Of a stretch of 64,000 nucleotides of DNA, positions 36,457-47,200 are shown piece by piece. The notes beneath the pieces are model-generated. The model had not been told where the DNA came from and searched no databases. It saw only the letters and a program-made list of their open reading frames with translations. The stretch is from an uncultured Clostridia bacterium (lineage in GTDB: Bacteria > Bacillota > Clostridia > Lachnospirales > Lachnospiraceae), in NCBI GenBank assembly GCA_946403295.1, contig CAMIZL010000002.1, positions 80,091 to 144,090 on the forward strand. The letters are read 5' to 3'. The position numbers and the translations under genes were made by a program. Within the stretch, counting starts at the first letter, position 1. Every line of letters begins with the position of its first letter.

Positions 36457-38610
36457 TTACATACCAATACTACCACGAAAATACATTTTGTTATATAATT
36501 CACACCGTGAAATCAGTTCTTCATGTTTTCCGCAATCGATTATCCTGCCCTTATCCATTACGTATATCCTGTCAGAGTCTATTATGGTAGACAGTCGGTG
36601 TGCGATTATTATTCGCGTACAACCTTTTTTTGACAAATATGCTGAAATCCTTTCCTCATTGATCGTGTCCAACGAGCTGGTTGCCTCGTCAAACACCAGT
36701 ATTCTGGGTTTGTTTACCAACGCTCTTGCAATAAGGATTCTCTGCCTCTGTCCCCCGGACAGATTCTGCCCAAGGTCAGATATCACAGTATGATACTTCA
36801 TAGGCAGGTTCTCAATTTCTTCACTGATGCATGCCACTTGCGCAGCTTCAGAGACAAGAGACTTATCAGTTTCTTCGTTTCCGAGCAAAATGTTATCAAG
36901 AATGCTTTTATTAAACAGCATACCATCTTGAGGTACGATTCCCATTTGCCTCAGCAAGGCCTTTTTTTCATATTCGGTAAAATCCAATCCATCAATATAT
37001 ACTTTTCCCTCCGTCGGTTGGAACAAACCCACCATTATCTTTCCAAGCGTACTTTTACCCGAGCCCGAAGGTCCGACTATTGCGATCTTTTCTCCCGCTC
37101 CTATTTCCATATCTATATCACGAAGAACGGTCTGTGAATTCTTGCTGTATGAAAAGGAGATGCCCTTAAGGCTGATACTCCCTTCAATCTTCTTAAGTAC
37201 TTTTCCGTCCTCGCGCGGAAGCTCTTTCTCCCATATTTCATTAACCCTCTTCACAAATGAACCGGCAACCAAAAATTGAGTAAAACTTCCATATACCGAC
37301 GCGATAAAACGGAAAAACATTTGCGATATTGTCTGGAATGCTATTGCTTCACCTAACGATATTCGGTTGTTGACATAAAGAAAGATACCGATCAGAAGCA
37401 CAAAAACCGGAGCAAACATTTGAATTGATTCCGTCACGATTGATTGCATATAGGAATAACGTATTCTTGTCACAAATCTCTTCATCGCCGTCAAAAAAAC
37501 GGAATGCCAATTCTTATATACTTCATCTTCAAGGCCGGCCATCTTAACCGATGAAACCGCTGTGATCGCTTCAACCTGTCTGCTGTACGATTTTGATTTT
37601 TCCACGTTTTCAATATCCACCGATTCCTGCAGCCTGGGATATACAAATGAAATCAGGGCGAACTCCAGTATCGCAATTATTATCGATGCTCCGGCCAGGA
37701 AAAGAGACTTGTTAAACATATATACACATACAATTACAATTGACCCTATATCTATAATTCCCGACACAACCTGCGTGGAAAGCAGTTCTTTTATAGCGGT
37801 GGTACAATTCAGCCTGTACAGAATATCACCGGCCGATCTCAGTTCAAAATAACTGTAAGGTAACTTTAAAAGTTTTTTGAATGTATCAGCCTCTATCTTC
37901 TCGGACAAATATATATTAAGCGTAATGATCTTCATTGCTCTGAGTATTGAAATCAAAACATAGGACAAAAAAACAATTCCCAAACTTACAATATATTTTG
38001 CCGACGAACCATATTCGCTATTTAAAGCAACCCCATCTATTACATCCTGAACCAAATTGGGCAGATAAAATGTTATGGCATAAACCATGCACATAGCGCA
38101 CAGTATTATCCCCAGAAGCGCCTTTTTATGCAGCAATGATTTTATAATATATCGCCAAGGATGTTCATTACTCCTTTTTTGCCTGACAAAATGCTCATTA
38201 GGATACGGCAATGCGACATACAACGAAAAACCGTCACAAAATTCTTCAAAAGACATCTTCAGCCTGCCCTTTGCCGGGTCCATTACATCAACTGTTTTGT
38301 TAGTGATTTTTTCCACTATGACAAAATGATTTTCCTCCCAAAAGGCGATAAATGGTATTTGGGGTTCTAATAAACTGTTGATGTTTGATATCTTATATAT
38401 TTTGGTGTCTATATTTTTGCTGACCAGATAATCTCTTATCTGTATTATCGACATCCCGTCTCGTCCGACATCAAGCTCACTCTGAAGATCACTGACCGAT
38501 TCTTTACTCTTATAGAAGTTCAGGATCGCCGTGCAACAGCATAGCCCACATTCCGTTTGAGTCAACTGTTTGATAACAGGTACATGTCTTTTAGATTTCG
38601 TTTTCATCAC
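36457..38610 (-). CDS. lanT2: C39 peptidase-containing lantibiotic transporter LanT2
   Basis: A 717-residue bifunctional exporter. The N-terminal C39 peptidase has catalytic Cys21 (TQTECGLCC), His95 (ENHFVIVEK) and Asp111 (DPAKG); it cuts the leader after double-glycine-type sites. A six-helix export domain follows (about 160-450), then an ATPase with GPSGSGKST, NLSGGQRQRILIARAL and ILVFDEATSSLD. It starts 8 bases after LanM2, so it most likely handles the beta peptides made by LanM2, whose leaders end in NGG. It is a paralogue of LanT1. Two-peptide loci usually have a single LanT. Confidence 0.92.
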   Translation of the reverse strand: MMKTKSKRHVPVIKQLTQTECGLCCCTAILNFYKSKESVSDLQSELDVGRDGMSIIQIRDYLVSKNIDTKIYKISNINSLLEPQIPFIAFWEENHFVIVEKITNKTVDVMDPAKGRLKMSFEEFCDGFSLYVALPYPNEHFVRQKRSNEHPWRYIIKSLLHKKALLGIILCAMCMVYAITFYLPNLVQDVIDGVALNSEYGSSAKYIVSLGIVFLSYVLISILRAMKIITLNIYLSEKIEADTFKKLLKLPYSYFELRSAGDILYRLNCTTAIKELLSTQVVSGIIDIGSIVIVCVYMFNKSLFLAGASIIIAILEFALISFVYPRLQESVDIENVEKSKSYSRQVEAITAVSSVKMAGLEDEVYKNWHSVFLTAMKRFVTRIRYSYMQSIVTESIQMFAPVFVLLIGIFLYVNNRISLGEAIAFQTISQMFFRFIASVYGSFTQFLVAGSFVKRVNEIWEKELPREDGKVLKKIEGSISLKGISFSYSKNSQTVLRDIDMEIGAGEKIAIVGPSGSGKSTLGKIMVGLFQPTEGKVYIDGLDFTEYEKKALLRQMGIVPQDGMLFNKSILDNILLGNEETDKSLVSEAAQVACISEEIENLPMKYHTVISDLGQNLSGGQRQRILIARALVNKPRILVFDEATSSLDTINEERISAYLSKKGCTRIIIAHRLSTIIDSDRIYVMDKGRIIDCGKHEELISRCELYNKMYFRGSIGM

Positions 38611-38618
38611 CCTTTGCT

Positions 38619-41477
38619 CTATATTTCCATCCCCAAGATGGTTGGTATCTCCGGATCAATGATCCTTAAAACTTCATAAGCAATACCCGATACCCCGTTC
38701 ATAAATCTCTCATCATCCATTATCTGTGGATCTCCCGTTTTAATAGGAGCATTTTTCAATTTGTTTAAGAAAAACTCTGTTTCCGTTTTTATAGCGTCAT
38801 CAAGTTCGGTTTTTTTCAGATACTTATTCATTACCAATACTGCGTCGATCTGCCCTGCCACTCCGTGACAAAGCCCATAATTCTGATCATTTTCAAAGAA
38901 TGTTTCCGACAGGATCTGTTGCATCACAAAATCAATGTCATGGTTCAACATATCTATCCACTTCTCATCTGAAAACTCCACGCACCGTTCAAGGATCTCC
39001 CTGATCTTTATTCTGGCGACCGCTATTCCTGCCGATCCGTGACACCAGTATCGAAATGAAATAAATTCTTTCGGATACCTCACATCGCGCCAACCGCCAT
39101 GTTCCCTGCAAAAAAACTCATTTTCTTTTTTTATCTGTTCCATTCCCAGATCTATATACTCTTTTTTCTTCTTTTCGGCGCCATACTTAATCAAAGCCCA
39201 AGCCCACCCCGAATAACCGTGCGCAAGCCCGGTCATGGGAGTAAAACTGCCCTTTTTGATGTCATCGTACAGCTTTTCCGCAAGCATATCGATTTTTTCT
39301 TCTATCAGTCGATCATGTATCGTTTTGGCTATATCGAGCGTCATTATGATCGTTCCGGCTACTCCGACAATAACATCCTGAGCTTGGGGAGCGATATCTT
39401 CTTTGTTCATGGTTTCATACGTTTTCAATAATATATCTAAATACTCCCTTTCCCCCGTTATTTTATACAACGTATAGGTAAGGTAAATAAATGCACCGGC
39501 GCCGTTAAAAAACGAATAATTATCTTTTGTGAATGTATTATGTAACCCCTTATATAATGCTTTCGCTGTCTCTATGTATTTTTGTTCTTTCGTATGTTGT
39601 GCAGTGTAAGCCAAAAGAAGCAAAACTCCGCCGCAATCGTACAAACTGCAATTGTTTATACTGATAAAGCAATCATCAGACGTCTGGTAATTTGTGATGA
39701 ATTGACACTCGGATCTGTCGTCCGACCATATAAGGAACTCACTTATATGGTCCGCAACACCTTTCACGATCCCGATGTCGCTTTTTTCTGATAAAGTTAT
39801 CCCGAGTTCTGTCTTTTTCTCCTCATCATCTGTTTTGGTCACCGACAAAGCCTTATATATGTAGTGTGTCTGCTTTTCCATATCCTTTTCACACAAACCG
39901 TTAATGTGATCGATCAGAATATCCGCCAGGCTTTTTTCATAATAATCCTCAATTTCAACATTATTGATAACTATACTTTTTTTGTTAAACTGCTCATAAA
40001 CATATGGTACATCCCCGTTTTTCAGTTCTTCCTTCTCCTGCTCTGCGACAAGATATAAAGGGGTTTCCGGTACTCTTCCGTTAAACAGCTTATCAAACAT
40101 TACGTTTCCGGCCGCATCGCTTACCATATAGTCAGGATATGTAGATGCTTCCAATACCCTTGCAAAAACTGCAGTGGGTCGTAAAACTTGTCTGACCTTT
40201 GAGTTAACACTCTTCAGATACTCCGTTATCTCTTTTTTGTTCTTTTGCAGAACGGTATATGCCTCTCTGAAGCCACGTATTATTTCGTTTTTGTACCATC
40301 TGATATTTACATTTACATCACCGTCATATACTTTGTTGTCGCAGCGATCGACTTGCGTCTCTACTCTTTCAAAATGAACGTTATCGGTTCCCTTGTCCAT
40401 CAGAATACAACTGAAAAACTTCTTTGATTGCTGTCCTTTACTCGATGATATTCCCCCATCATCAAAATCCAAAGATCCAAAAGTAGCTTTGGTTGTGATA
40501 AGCATCGTCCCCAACACCGAACAATTATAGTCGGCGAACAGGTTTTCCAGCGAACTTCTGCTACCCTTATTCCTTATAGCAGTCGTATTTTGCGACAACG
40601 TCTCCATGTCTATGACCACAGGATAATTCTTCCCACTGATAACATTTTCCCCATGCAAATCCGTGCAGATCAGTCCGTAGCTCGCTGCCAGTATCACCCC
40701 TGCGTTATAATAGTATTCATTCAGTTCCTGATGCGTTCTTTTGTTTTCTATATATTTTTCAATATACCCCTGCCATCCGTATTCACCCCGGTCAACAGTG
40801 ACGGTCGTACCAAGGCCACAATTCAGCGCTCCCGACAAAAGACCGATCATATGATCATAAACTTTGTCAGACGCAAGTCCATGCGGTTTATATACCAATT
40901 TTGCATTTCCGAATTGTAGAATAAGTACTTTTCGTCCATGATTATGCGTATCCCCTGACGATGTCAATATCGCGTTCATGTCCGAGATATCGATGTTGAA
41001 TTCGCTGCGTATTACTTCCCGGTCGGCAAACAAACGCGTCATGCATTCTTTCCATGCGTTAACCTTATAGTCTGTTCTCTTCTCAAGTAGCGTAAACAAC
41101 CTTGGATATTTTTGTTTTAATTCATTTATATAGTTTTCATCGACAAGGAGATCCATAAACGACTTATATCTTGCCTCGGGAGTTTCTCCCTCCAGTTCCT
41201 TTTTCTCGCTCTTTTGTCTTATCTCAACAACAAGTGTCCTCACAGCCAATTGAACCAGTTCCTCAACAAGCTCGTTGGCCCATCCGAGTTCAAGTTCGGA
41301 CACGCATTCTGAGCTCAGACGGTTTTTGCCATTCGTGACAAGAAAGCTCTCCAAATCAGATAATCCCGTTTGGACAAACGGAACAAAAAAATCACCAAAA
41401 TACCCGTACCAAATATCTTTTATCCTCTCCATCACTTTTGTTTTTCCGAATTGAATCACTTCTTTCCCGCTAACCAT
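38619..41477 (-). CDS. lanM2: Class II lanthipeptide synthetase LanM2 (beta peptides)
   Basis: A 952-residue two-domain enzyme. The N-terminal dehydratase phosphorylates and eliminates Ser/Thr; visible residues are D176 and H178 (GDTHNHG), K197 (VYKPHG), D273, H275 and N278 (TDLHGEN), D290 and E292 (VIDMETL). The C-terminal LanC-like cyclase holds the zinc ligands C812 (WCHGSAG) and C870-H871 (LCHGVAG), plus GLAHGYSGWAWAL. It ends in a typical FMNGVSGIAYEVLR helix. GAGGACAC precedes the ATG. It lies just after the two beta precursor genes, separated by a hairpin, and before LanT2, so it is assigned to the beta peptides by position. Confidence 0.95.
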   Translation of the reverse strand: MVSGKEVIQFGKTKVMERIKDIWYGYFGDFFVPFVQTGLSDLESFLVTNGKNRLSSECVSELELGWANELVEELVQLAVRTLVVEIRQKSEKKELEGETPEARYKSFMDLLVDENYINELKQKYPRLFTLLEKRTDYKVNAWKECMTRLFADREVIRSEFNIDISDMNAILTSSGDTHNHGRKVLILQFGNAKLVYKPHGLASDKVYDHMIGLLSGALNCGLGTTVTVDRGEYGWQGYIEKYIENKRTHQELNEYYYNAGVILAASYGLICTDLHGENVISGKNYPVVIDMETLSQNTTAIRNKGSRSSLENLFADYNCSVLGTMLITTKATFGSLDFDDGGISSSKGQQSKKFFSCILMDKGTDNVHFERVETQVDRCDNKVYDGDVNVNIRWYKNEIIRGFREAYTVLQKNKKEITEYLKSVNSKVRQVLRPTAVFARVLEASTYPDYMVSDAAGNVMFDKLFNGRVPETPLYLVAEQEKEELKNGDVPYVYEQFNKKSIVINNVEIEDYYEKSLADILIDHINGLCEKDMEKQTHYIYKALSVTKTDDEEKKTELGITLSEKSDIGIVKGVADHISEFLIWSDDRSECQFITNYQTSDDCFISINNCSLYDCGGVLLLLAYTAQHTKEQKYIETAKALYKGLHNTFTKDNYSFFNGAGAFIYLTYTLYKITGEREYLDILLKTYETMNKEDIAPQAQDVIVGVAGTIIMTLDIAKTIHDRLIEEKIDMLAEKLYDDIKKGSFTPMTGLAHGYSGWAWALIKYGAEKKKKEYIDLGMEQIKKENEFFCREHGGWRDVRYPKEFISFRYWCHGSAGIAVARIKIREILERCVEFSDEKWIDMLNHDIDFVMQQILSETFFENDQNYGLCHGVAGQIDAVLVMNKYLKKTELDDAIKTETEFFLNKLKNAPIKTGDPQIMDDERFMNGVSGIAYEVLRIIDPEIPTILGMEI

Positions 41478-41519
41478 TGTGTCCTCACTGTTTTACTTAT
41501 TCTTATTATTTTCCACAGC

Positions 41520-41556
41520 AAGCCGTTTGCTTTATAAAAAATAAAGCAAACGGCTT
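41520..41556 (-). terminator. Strong hairpin between beta precursors and lanM2
   Basis: A perfect 16-bp inverted repeat (AAGCCGTTTGCTTTAT and its complement) around a 5-base loop lies 38 bases after the second beta precursor stop. No long U-tract follows, so it probably acts as a partial terminator or RNA stabiliser that gives more precursor than enzyme message, as is common in lantibiotic operons. Confidence 0.8.
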
Positions 41557-41594
41557 ATGACTTTTCAGTACCTCATGTTACAAAAAGCACCTTA

Positions 41595-41774
41595 TCAGCA
41601 CTTGGATGTACATGCGGATGTAGGACATGCTGCTGCGTGTGTAGTCGCATAAACCGCTCCAATGATCGCAAGTGTAAGGCCGATAGTCGTTACGAGATCC
41701 GAACCACCATTTACAGCGTCACCACTTAACAATTCATCGATTTCCTGTTCGGAAATAAAACCAAGATTATTCAT
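41595..41774 (-). CDS. lanA2b: Two-component lantibiotic beta precursor, copy b
   Basis: A 59-residue precursor (too short for many gene finders). Leader: MNNLGFISEQEIDELLSGDA followed by VNGG, with the double-glycine cleavage site after residue 24. The core has 35 residues and begins SDLVTTIGLTL, has a hydrophobic middle and ends AAACPTSACTSKC; cysteines are C50, C55 and C59. The ending closely resembles the CPTTKCTSQC tail of haloduracin beta and the CPTTKCTRAC tail of lacticin 3147 A2, whose cysteines close three lanthionine rings. It stands 12 bases after copy a, which has the same ending. A TAAGGAGGTACT-like ribosome site precedes the ATG. Confidence 0.93.
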   Translation of the reverse strand: MNNLGFISEQEIDELLSGDAVNGGSDLVTTIGLTLAIIGAVYATTHAAACPTSACTSKC

Positions 41775-41786
41775 AGTACCTCCTTA

Positions 41787-41978
41787 TCAGCACTTGCTTG
41801 TGCATGCAGATGTAGGGCAGAAATCCATACTTACCGTCATTGCAAATGTTGTCAATGTGATTGCGACAGTAGCAAGGATTGTTCCCAGTTCAGAACCGCC
41901 ATTAACGGTTTCCTGTCCTAAAAGGTTGTCAATTTCCTTCTCGGAAATGAATCCGGTCAACTCCTTGGAATTCTTCAT
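41787..41978 (-). CDS. lanA2a: Two-component lantibiotic beta precursor, copy a
   Basis: A 63-residue precursor. The leader (28 residues) contains GFISEKEIDNLLGQETVNGG; the core of 35 residues begins SELGTILATVAI and ends MDFCPTSACTSKC. Leader and C-terminal ring region match copy b, while the middle of the core differs, so the two are diverged paralogues. The start at 41978 has AAAGGAGAAGCGTATC in front; an upstream in-frame ATG (42020) lacks a ribosome site. A perfect TATAAT lies 30 bases before the start. In two-component systems the beta peptide inserts in the membrane after the alpha peptide has bound lipid II. Confidence 0.93.
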   Translation of the reverse strand: MKNSKELTGFISEKEIDNLLGQETVNGGSELGTILATVAITLTTFAMTVSMDFCPTSACTSKC

Positions 41979-42008
41979 GATACGCTTCTCCTTTCTTAAA
42001 TAGTAACA

Positions 42009-42036
42009 ATTATATTTCAATGGCCATCAATACAAT
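42009..42036 (-). promoter_or_regulatory. Candidate internal promoter for the beta precursors
   Basis: A perfect TATAAT (42014-42009) with ATTGTA (42036-42031) 16 bases upstream, in the gap between LanT1 and the first beta gene. The -35 is weak. Confidence 0.45.
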
Positions 42037-44207
42037 TATTCCTTAGTCATCTCTTTTGAGAGCTCAACTTCACCATATCTGTACAGTTTGTAGTACTCCC
42101 CTTTAGATTCCATCAATTCATTATGTTTTCCCTGTTCGACCAACAAACCGTCTTTTATTACAAAAATACGATCCGCATCGACTATCGTGGATAATCTGTG
42201 AGCGATGATGATCCTTGTGCAGCCCATTTTTGAAAGGTACTCAGATATTATTCTTTCATTTACATTATCCAAACTGCTTGTTGCCTCATCGAGAACCAAT
42301 ATCTTTGGTTTATGTAGCAGCGCTCTTGCAAGCAGGATTCTTTGTCTTTGTCCGCCGGATAGATTCATCCCCATTTCGGAAACAAGTGTCTGATACCCCA
42401 TAGGCATCGATTCTATCTCGTCGTGAATACAGGCTATTTTTGCCACTTCCTTTACTTCTTCAAGACCATATTCGGTATTCCCAAGTATGATATTTTCAAA
42501 AATAGTATTATTAAATAGCACCGCATCCTGCGGAACTATTCCTACCTGTCCACATATGCAATCCCTGTCATACGCCTCCAATTCAAGTCCGTCATATAAA
42601 ACACTTCCCTCTGTGGGCTTATATAAACCCACAAGCAATTTACTGAGCGAGCTTTTTCCCGACCCGGATTCTCCGACGATAGCGACCTTTTCACCGGCAT
42701 TTATATGTATTGTCATATTCTGCAATACAGACTTGGATTTTTTTGTATACGAGAACGAAACATTTTTAAGTTCAACCTCCCCGTAAAGTTTCTTTTTTAC
42801 TCCATCGGGATTCACCTCATCTTCATCCGCATACCATATATCCGAAACTCTCTCCAACGTCTGAGAAGCGATCAACAATCTCGGGTATGCATTTACAAGC
42901 GTCACTCCCAATCCAAAAAAGGTACCGGAAAGTGATTGAAATGCAATCACCTCCCCAAATGTAATTGAATTCCTATAAAACAACCAAATGCCCAAACACA
43001 GGACAAAAATCGGAGAAAATGTCTGTAACAGTCCCGTTATCACATTGAAAAATCCCGATACAAGGATCCTGTTTTTGTAAGCCGACAGTAAGTGTTCGTA
43101 CTGCTTCTCCCATTTCTTATATATTTTCTTCTCCATTCCGGAAATCTTTACCGGTAAGATCGTATAAATCGATTCTATCTGCGCAGCCTGTGATTTTGAC
43201 TGTTCGTATATTTCTCCGTTTATAGCCTGTGTCATTTTCGGCTGAAGGCATAAAATAACAATAATAATGATCGAAAAAATAATGATTGTAAAAACGGATA
43301 AGGTGACCGACTTAAAGAACATAAATCCTACTATCGTAATCACACTTCCGACATTTACTATTCCTTCCAACAGCTGCCCGGATATCAGATCTCTGACTCC
43401 CGTCGTGCATTGAAGACGATACAACAGATCTCCGTTTGACCTGGTTTCAAAGAACTTATACGGAAGTAACAGCAGATGTTTGAAAGTATCTGCCTCCAAC
43501 TTTCTGCTCAAAAATACATTAAGTACCACAAATCGAAGTATACGAAGATTGGCGATCATAAAATAACCACCCATGATTCCCACAAGAACCCCGATAAAGA
43601 GTGATAAAAAATCCGAATTGACTTCAGTAGCAGTTCTGTTCACTATTTTCTCGATTACAGTCGGAATCAAAAGATTAAGACCGTATGAAACCAGCATACA
43701 GATCAGGATCTGTATGATCAGTCCTTTCTTTTCAAAAATATAGCGAAATACATTTTTCCACGGATTGTACAATTTCTTCACGACCGGCTTGAAACTGTCG
43801 GTAAGCTCCGTAACCATAATCACATTTGAAAACTGTACTTTAAACTCATCTTTCTCAATCTTTCTTATCCCGTCAGCAGGATCGATCAAAACAACGCTGT
43901 CGTTCGTGATCTTTTCTACGATCACATAGTGTTTATGCTCGACAAAAGCTATAAACGGCTGTTTGATCTTTCGTAATTCCTCAACATCTTCCACTTTATA
44001 GCTCTTAGCATTTACACCTCTGTCATCAAACAACTGTTTCATCGCGCTGATCGACAATCCATCGCGTCCAACATCCATGCAATCCTGAAGTTCTTTTATG
44101 GATTCCTTGCTTCCATATGCACGAAGGATCATTGCGCAGCAACATAGGCCGCATTCAGTTTCTGTAACCTGTCGTATCAATGATATTTTTTTCATTACTC
44201 CAGCCAT
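42036..44207 (-). CDS. lanT1: C39 peptidase-containing lantibiotic transporter LanT1
   Basis: A 723-residue exporter with C39 peptidase residues Cys19 (TETECGLCC), His93 (HKHYVIVEK) and Asp109 (DPADG), a six-helix domain and an ATPase (GESGSGKSS, NLSGGQRQRILLARALL, ILVLDEATSSLD). The frame opens at ATG 44207, which overlaps the LanM1 end by 13 bases; a second ATG at 44195 shares a TAATG with the LanM1 stop and gives MKKISLIRQV, closer to the usual family start. Position directly after LanM1 assigns it to the alpha peptide, whose leader ends in SGAG rather than NGG. Confidence 0.92.
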   Translation of the reverse strand: MAGVMKKISLIRQVTETECGLCCCAMILRAYGSKESIKELQDCMDVGRDGLSISAMKQLFDDRGVNAKSYKVEDVEELRKIKQPFIAFVEHKHYVIVEKITNDSVVLIDPADGIRKIEKDEFKVQFSNVIMVTELTDSFKPVVKKLYNPWKNVFRYIFEKKGLIIQILICMLVSYGLNLLIPTVIEKIVNRTATEVNSDFLSLFIGVLVGIMGGYFMIANLRILRFVVLNVFLSRKLEADTFKHLLLLPYKFFETRSNGDLLYRLQCTTGVRDLISGQLLEGIVNVGSVITIVGFMFFKSVTLSVFTIIIFSIIIIVILCLQPKMTQAINGEIYEQSKSQAAQIESIYTILPVKISGMEKKIYKKWEKQYEHLLSAYKNRILVSGFFNVITGLLQTFSPIFVLCLGIWLFYRNSITFGEVIAFQSLSGTFFGLGVTLVNAYPRLLIASQTLERVSDIWYADEDEVNPDGVKKKLYGEVELKNVSFSYTKKSKSVLQNMTIHINAGEKVAIVGESGSGKSSLSKLLVGLYKPTEGSVLYDGLELEAYDRDCICGQVGIVPQDAVLFNNTIFENIILGNTEYGLEEVKEVAKIACIHDEIESMPMGYQTLVSEMGMNLSGGQRQRILLARALLHKPKILVLDEATSSLDNVNERIISEYLSKMGCTRIIIAHRLSTIVDADRIFVIKDGLLVEQGKHNELMESKGEYYKLYRYGEVELSKEMTKE

Positions 44208-47200
44208 AAGAAATCATCTGTCTCTTCTCTTCGAATTGTCCTCAATACAGAATACCCAATACCCGAGATGCCAAGCATTATGCCCTTACACTTACTGTAT
44301 TCCATATCATCTTTATTCCAGCCGTGCTGTATATACTTCCCAAACAGCACGTCGTACGTTTTTTTACATTTTTTTTCGAGCTCGTGGTCATTTAAAACCC
44401 GAGCAGCGAAATTGAGGATATCAAGATTACCGATGTCTCCATGACAATACACAATGTTATACCCAATACACTCTTTCTTTGTATTCTCTATGCAACATTG
44501 AATCTCATGATTCAATCGATCATCCTCATAACCTGCTCGTTTTAATAACAACAACGCAAGCAGTATTCCCGGTGCCCCATGACACCATGCTCTTGAAAAT
44601 CCTACTTTTTCATCCGAAGTTTTCCATACTTCAGCCTTTTCATCCCAAAACTGAATTCTCTCGTGTTCCAATAGTTTTTGGAATAATCCGTATACTTTTT
44701 TACTCCCGTTGATCAAATACAAACGGTAAAGAGCCGGAAGAATCCCCGCAACTCCATGCGCGAACCCGGAATACCTGCTTGTTCTGTCATTCATTCCAAG
44801 CATTTTTTCAATATGTGAAAACACTGTCTGAAACTTGGATTCTGCGAGTTTCTTCAGTTCCGTATCTTCGATTTTTTCGTAAATATTCAAAAGAACCGTG
44901 AGCAAGCCTGTTGTCCCGCCGATAAGATCGGATTCTTTTGTATTATCAACACTGTCATCAATAACTCCCATACATTTTATCAATGCGTTTCGGACACGTT
45001 CTTCCTTTACTATGGAAAAAGCTTTATAAAGGATATAAATATATGATCCGATCCCAAAGAATCCTCCCACAAACTGCATGTAGTTATGCAATCCATCCTC
45101 GATAACTCTTACGATCGGTTCAATGGCAGCTCTGCTCAAATCGAGGTATTTTTGCTCTCCCGTAACCTTCCATAAATTCTGAAGAAATAACGCAATTCCT
45201 GAGTTTCCGTTGTAAAAATCCAAATCGGACACCCCGTAACTCCAATCATTGGAATCAAGTTTTGCCGTAGTACTGTGAATCCAAAAAGCATCGATATGCC
45301 CGTTGTTGTTTACTCCGGTAAATGCCGTATCGATCAAATAGTCACCTATCTGTTTTGCGGTTGCTAAATACTCTTCCTCCGGGACTTCTTGTTTTTTCCC
45401 CGAAGCGAATTTTATCTTTGTTGTGAATCTGTTTGACGTAACACTGTAAAACGAGATCCTGATCAGTTCCAATTGCTTTTCCATTTCCTGCGCAGAGACT
45501 GAATTCATTTTTTTCCGGAAATGGTCCCATGGACTGCTTTCCATTTTTGCCAATAGTTTTGTTCCGTAGCCGTCATGAAGATCAGTTTCATTGAACCTGA
45601 CCGAATAATAAGGGATATCCCCCTTTTTCATTGCGCCGATCTCGCTGCGAATCAACTTAGCATCGGGCTCATAAATCCCAATCCTCGCCAAAACCATTTC
45701 CCTCTCTATGGCACTGTACATAAAACAAGGATGATGTGACAGGCTCTGCAATTGACCATAAAAAAAGGTGGGACGCAGTATTATTCTAACCCTCGCATTC
45801 CAAAACAATTCTTTTACCCAATCGATGAACACTTCACGGTTATCAAGGACAAATCGGTACATCAAAGAGAATCCCCATGACAGATCATCCAGATAATCAG
45901 TGCTGTCAACAACTTTCCCTTTATATCTGGGCAGATTTTCCCTCCCCTTGATCACGCCGTGTTCTCTTATCAATCGAATCTGATCCGACCCATCATCCAC
46001 CAATTTCATTGACTTTAAAGGAGCGACCTGATTTTCCTTATATATTATCCCCCCGCTGTTAAAGCTTTGCTCGGAATTACCGAATCGTATCTTATTCGGT
46101 AGAATCCCAAGTGATTGAACAGAATCAAGCAGATATTCAAGTGCCTTGTGAAAAGCTCCGTCTTCTTCACAATCCTTTTTCTTTGTCTCCGCTGATAATA
46201 TGGATTCCAGATCTATCATGACAGGATCGGGACCGCAGGCTATGATATTTTCGAAATGCAGATCCCTTGCATTAATAAAATACATAAGGCAACACAGAAC
46301 ACCAATCTTTTTAAAATATCCATGTATTTGTTGTTCACTCTTACATTCCCGGTATTCTATGTTTTCCACAAAAGCACCGTGCCCGGCTTGAACGATCTTT
46401 ATTGTTTTTAGTTTGATTTTGTTGTTTTTTAACTCTTGCTGCTTGTTGAGTCGATTCAGCAATTCCTGAAAACCCAGATCAACCTCACATTTTCTCGGTT
46501 TGTAGAAAACTTTTGCTTTCTCAAAGGTCACACATACTACACTTTTTCCATTACAATGGGAATCCCCCAAAGAGAACCTTATATCGATCACCTTTCCCAG
46601 TTCTCCGCCTTTACCAAACACTTTTTTGAGCTGCTCTGATACAAGAACAGTATCATCAATGACAGACATGATATACTCGGAAGACAAACAGCAAATTGAA
46701 TCAAGCAATCTAACAAGTTCGGGATATTTTTTATAGATCGATTCTCTGAATTCTTCTTTCTTCAGCAGCTCATGGATATAAAATTCATATCTTTCGTTAC
46801 TGTCGTTGCCCTTTAGCAATTTCTTGGTTTTCGCTTCATTGATCTCTTCAACCATTGTGCGCATTACTATATTGCAAAGCTTGTCAGATACCCGAAAAAT
46901 ATAACCCCTGACGATACTTTTCTTATCTCCGAACAAGTTTCTGTTACTTTCAATCTTATTATTCAGTTCGTCTATATATTCTGCAATGATCGGTTCATAA
47001 AAGTAAAAAAATCTCATCTGTTGTTTTTCGTCTTCACCAACAAATGCTTCAATCTTTTTACGGTATTTTTTTAGGTCTGTCTTTTCTTTATTTGCCTGAT
47101 CCTCGATCTCGGTTATCTTCTTTCCGAACACTCTTACCAAATAATCATCAAAATATCCGGATTCCTTGAATTCCGGAAAAACTTTCCCCCAAAATTGTTT

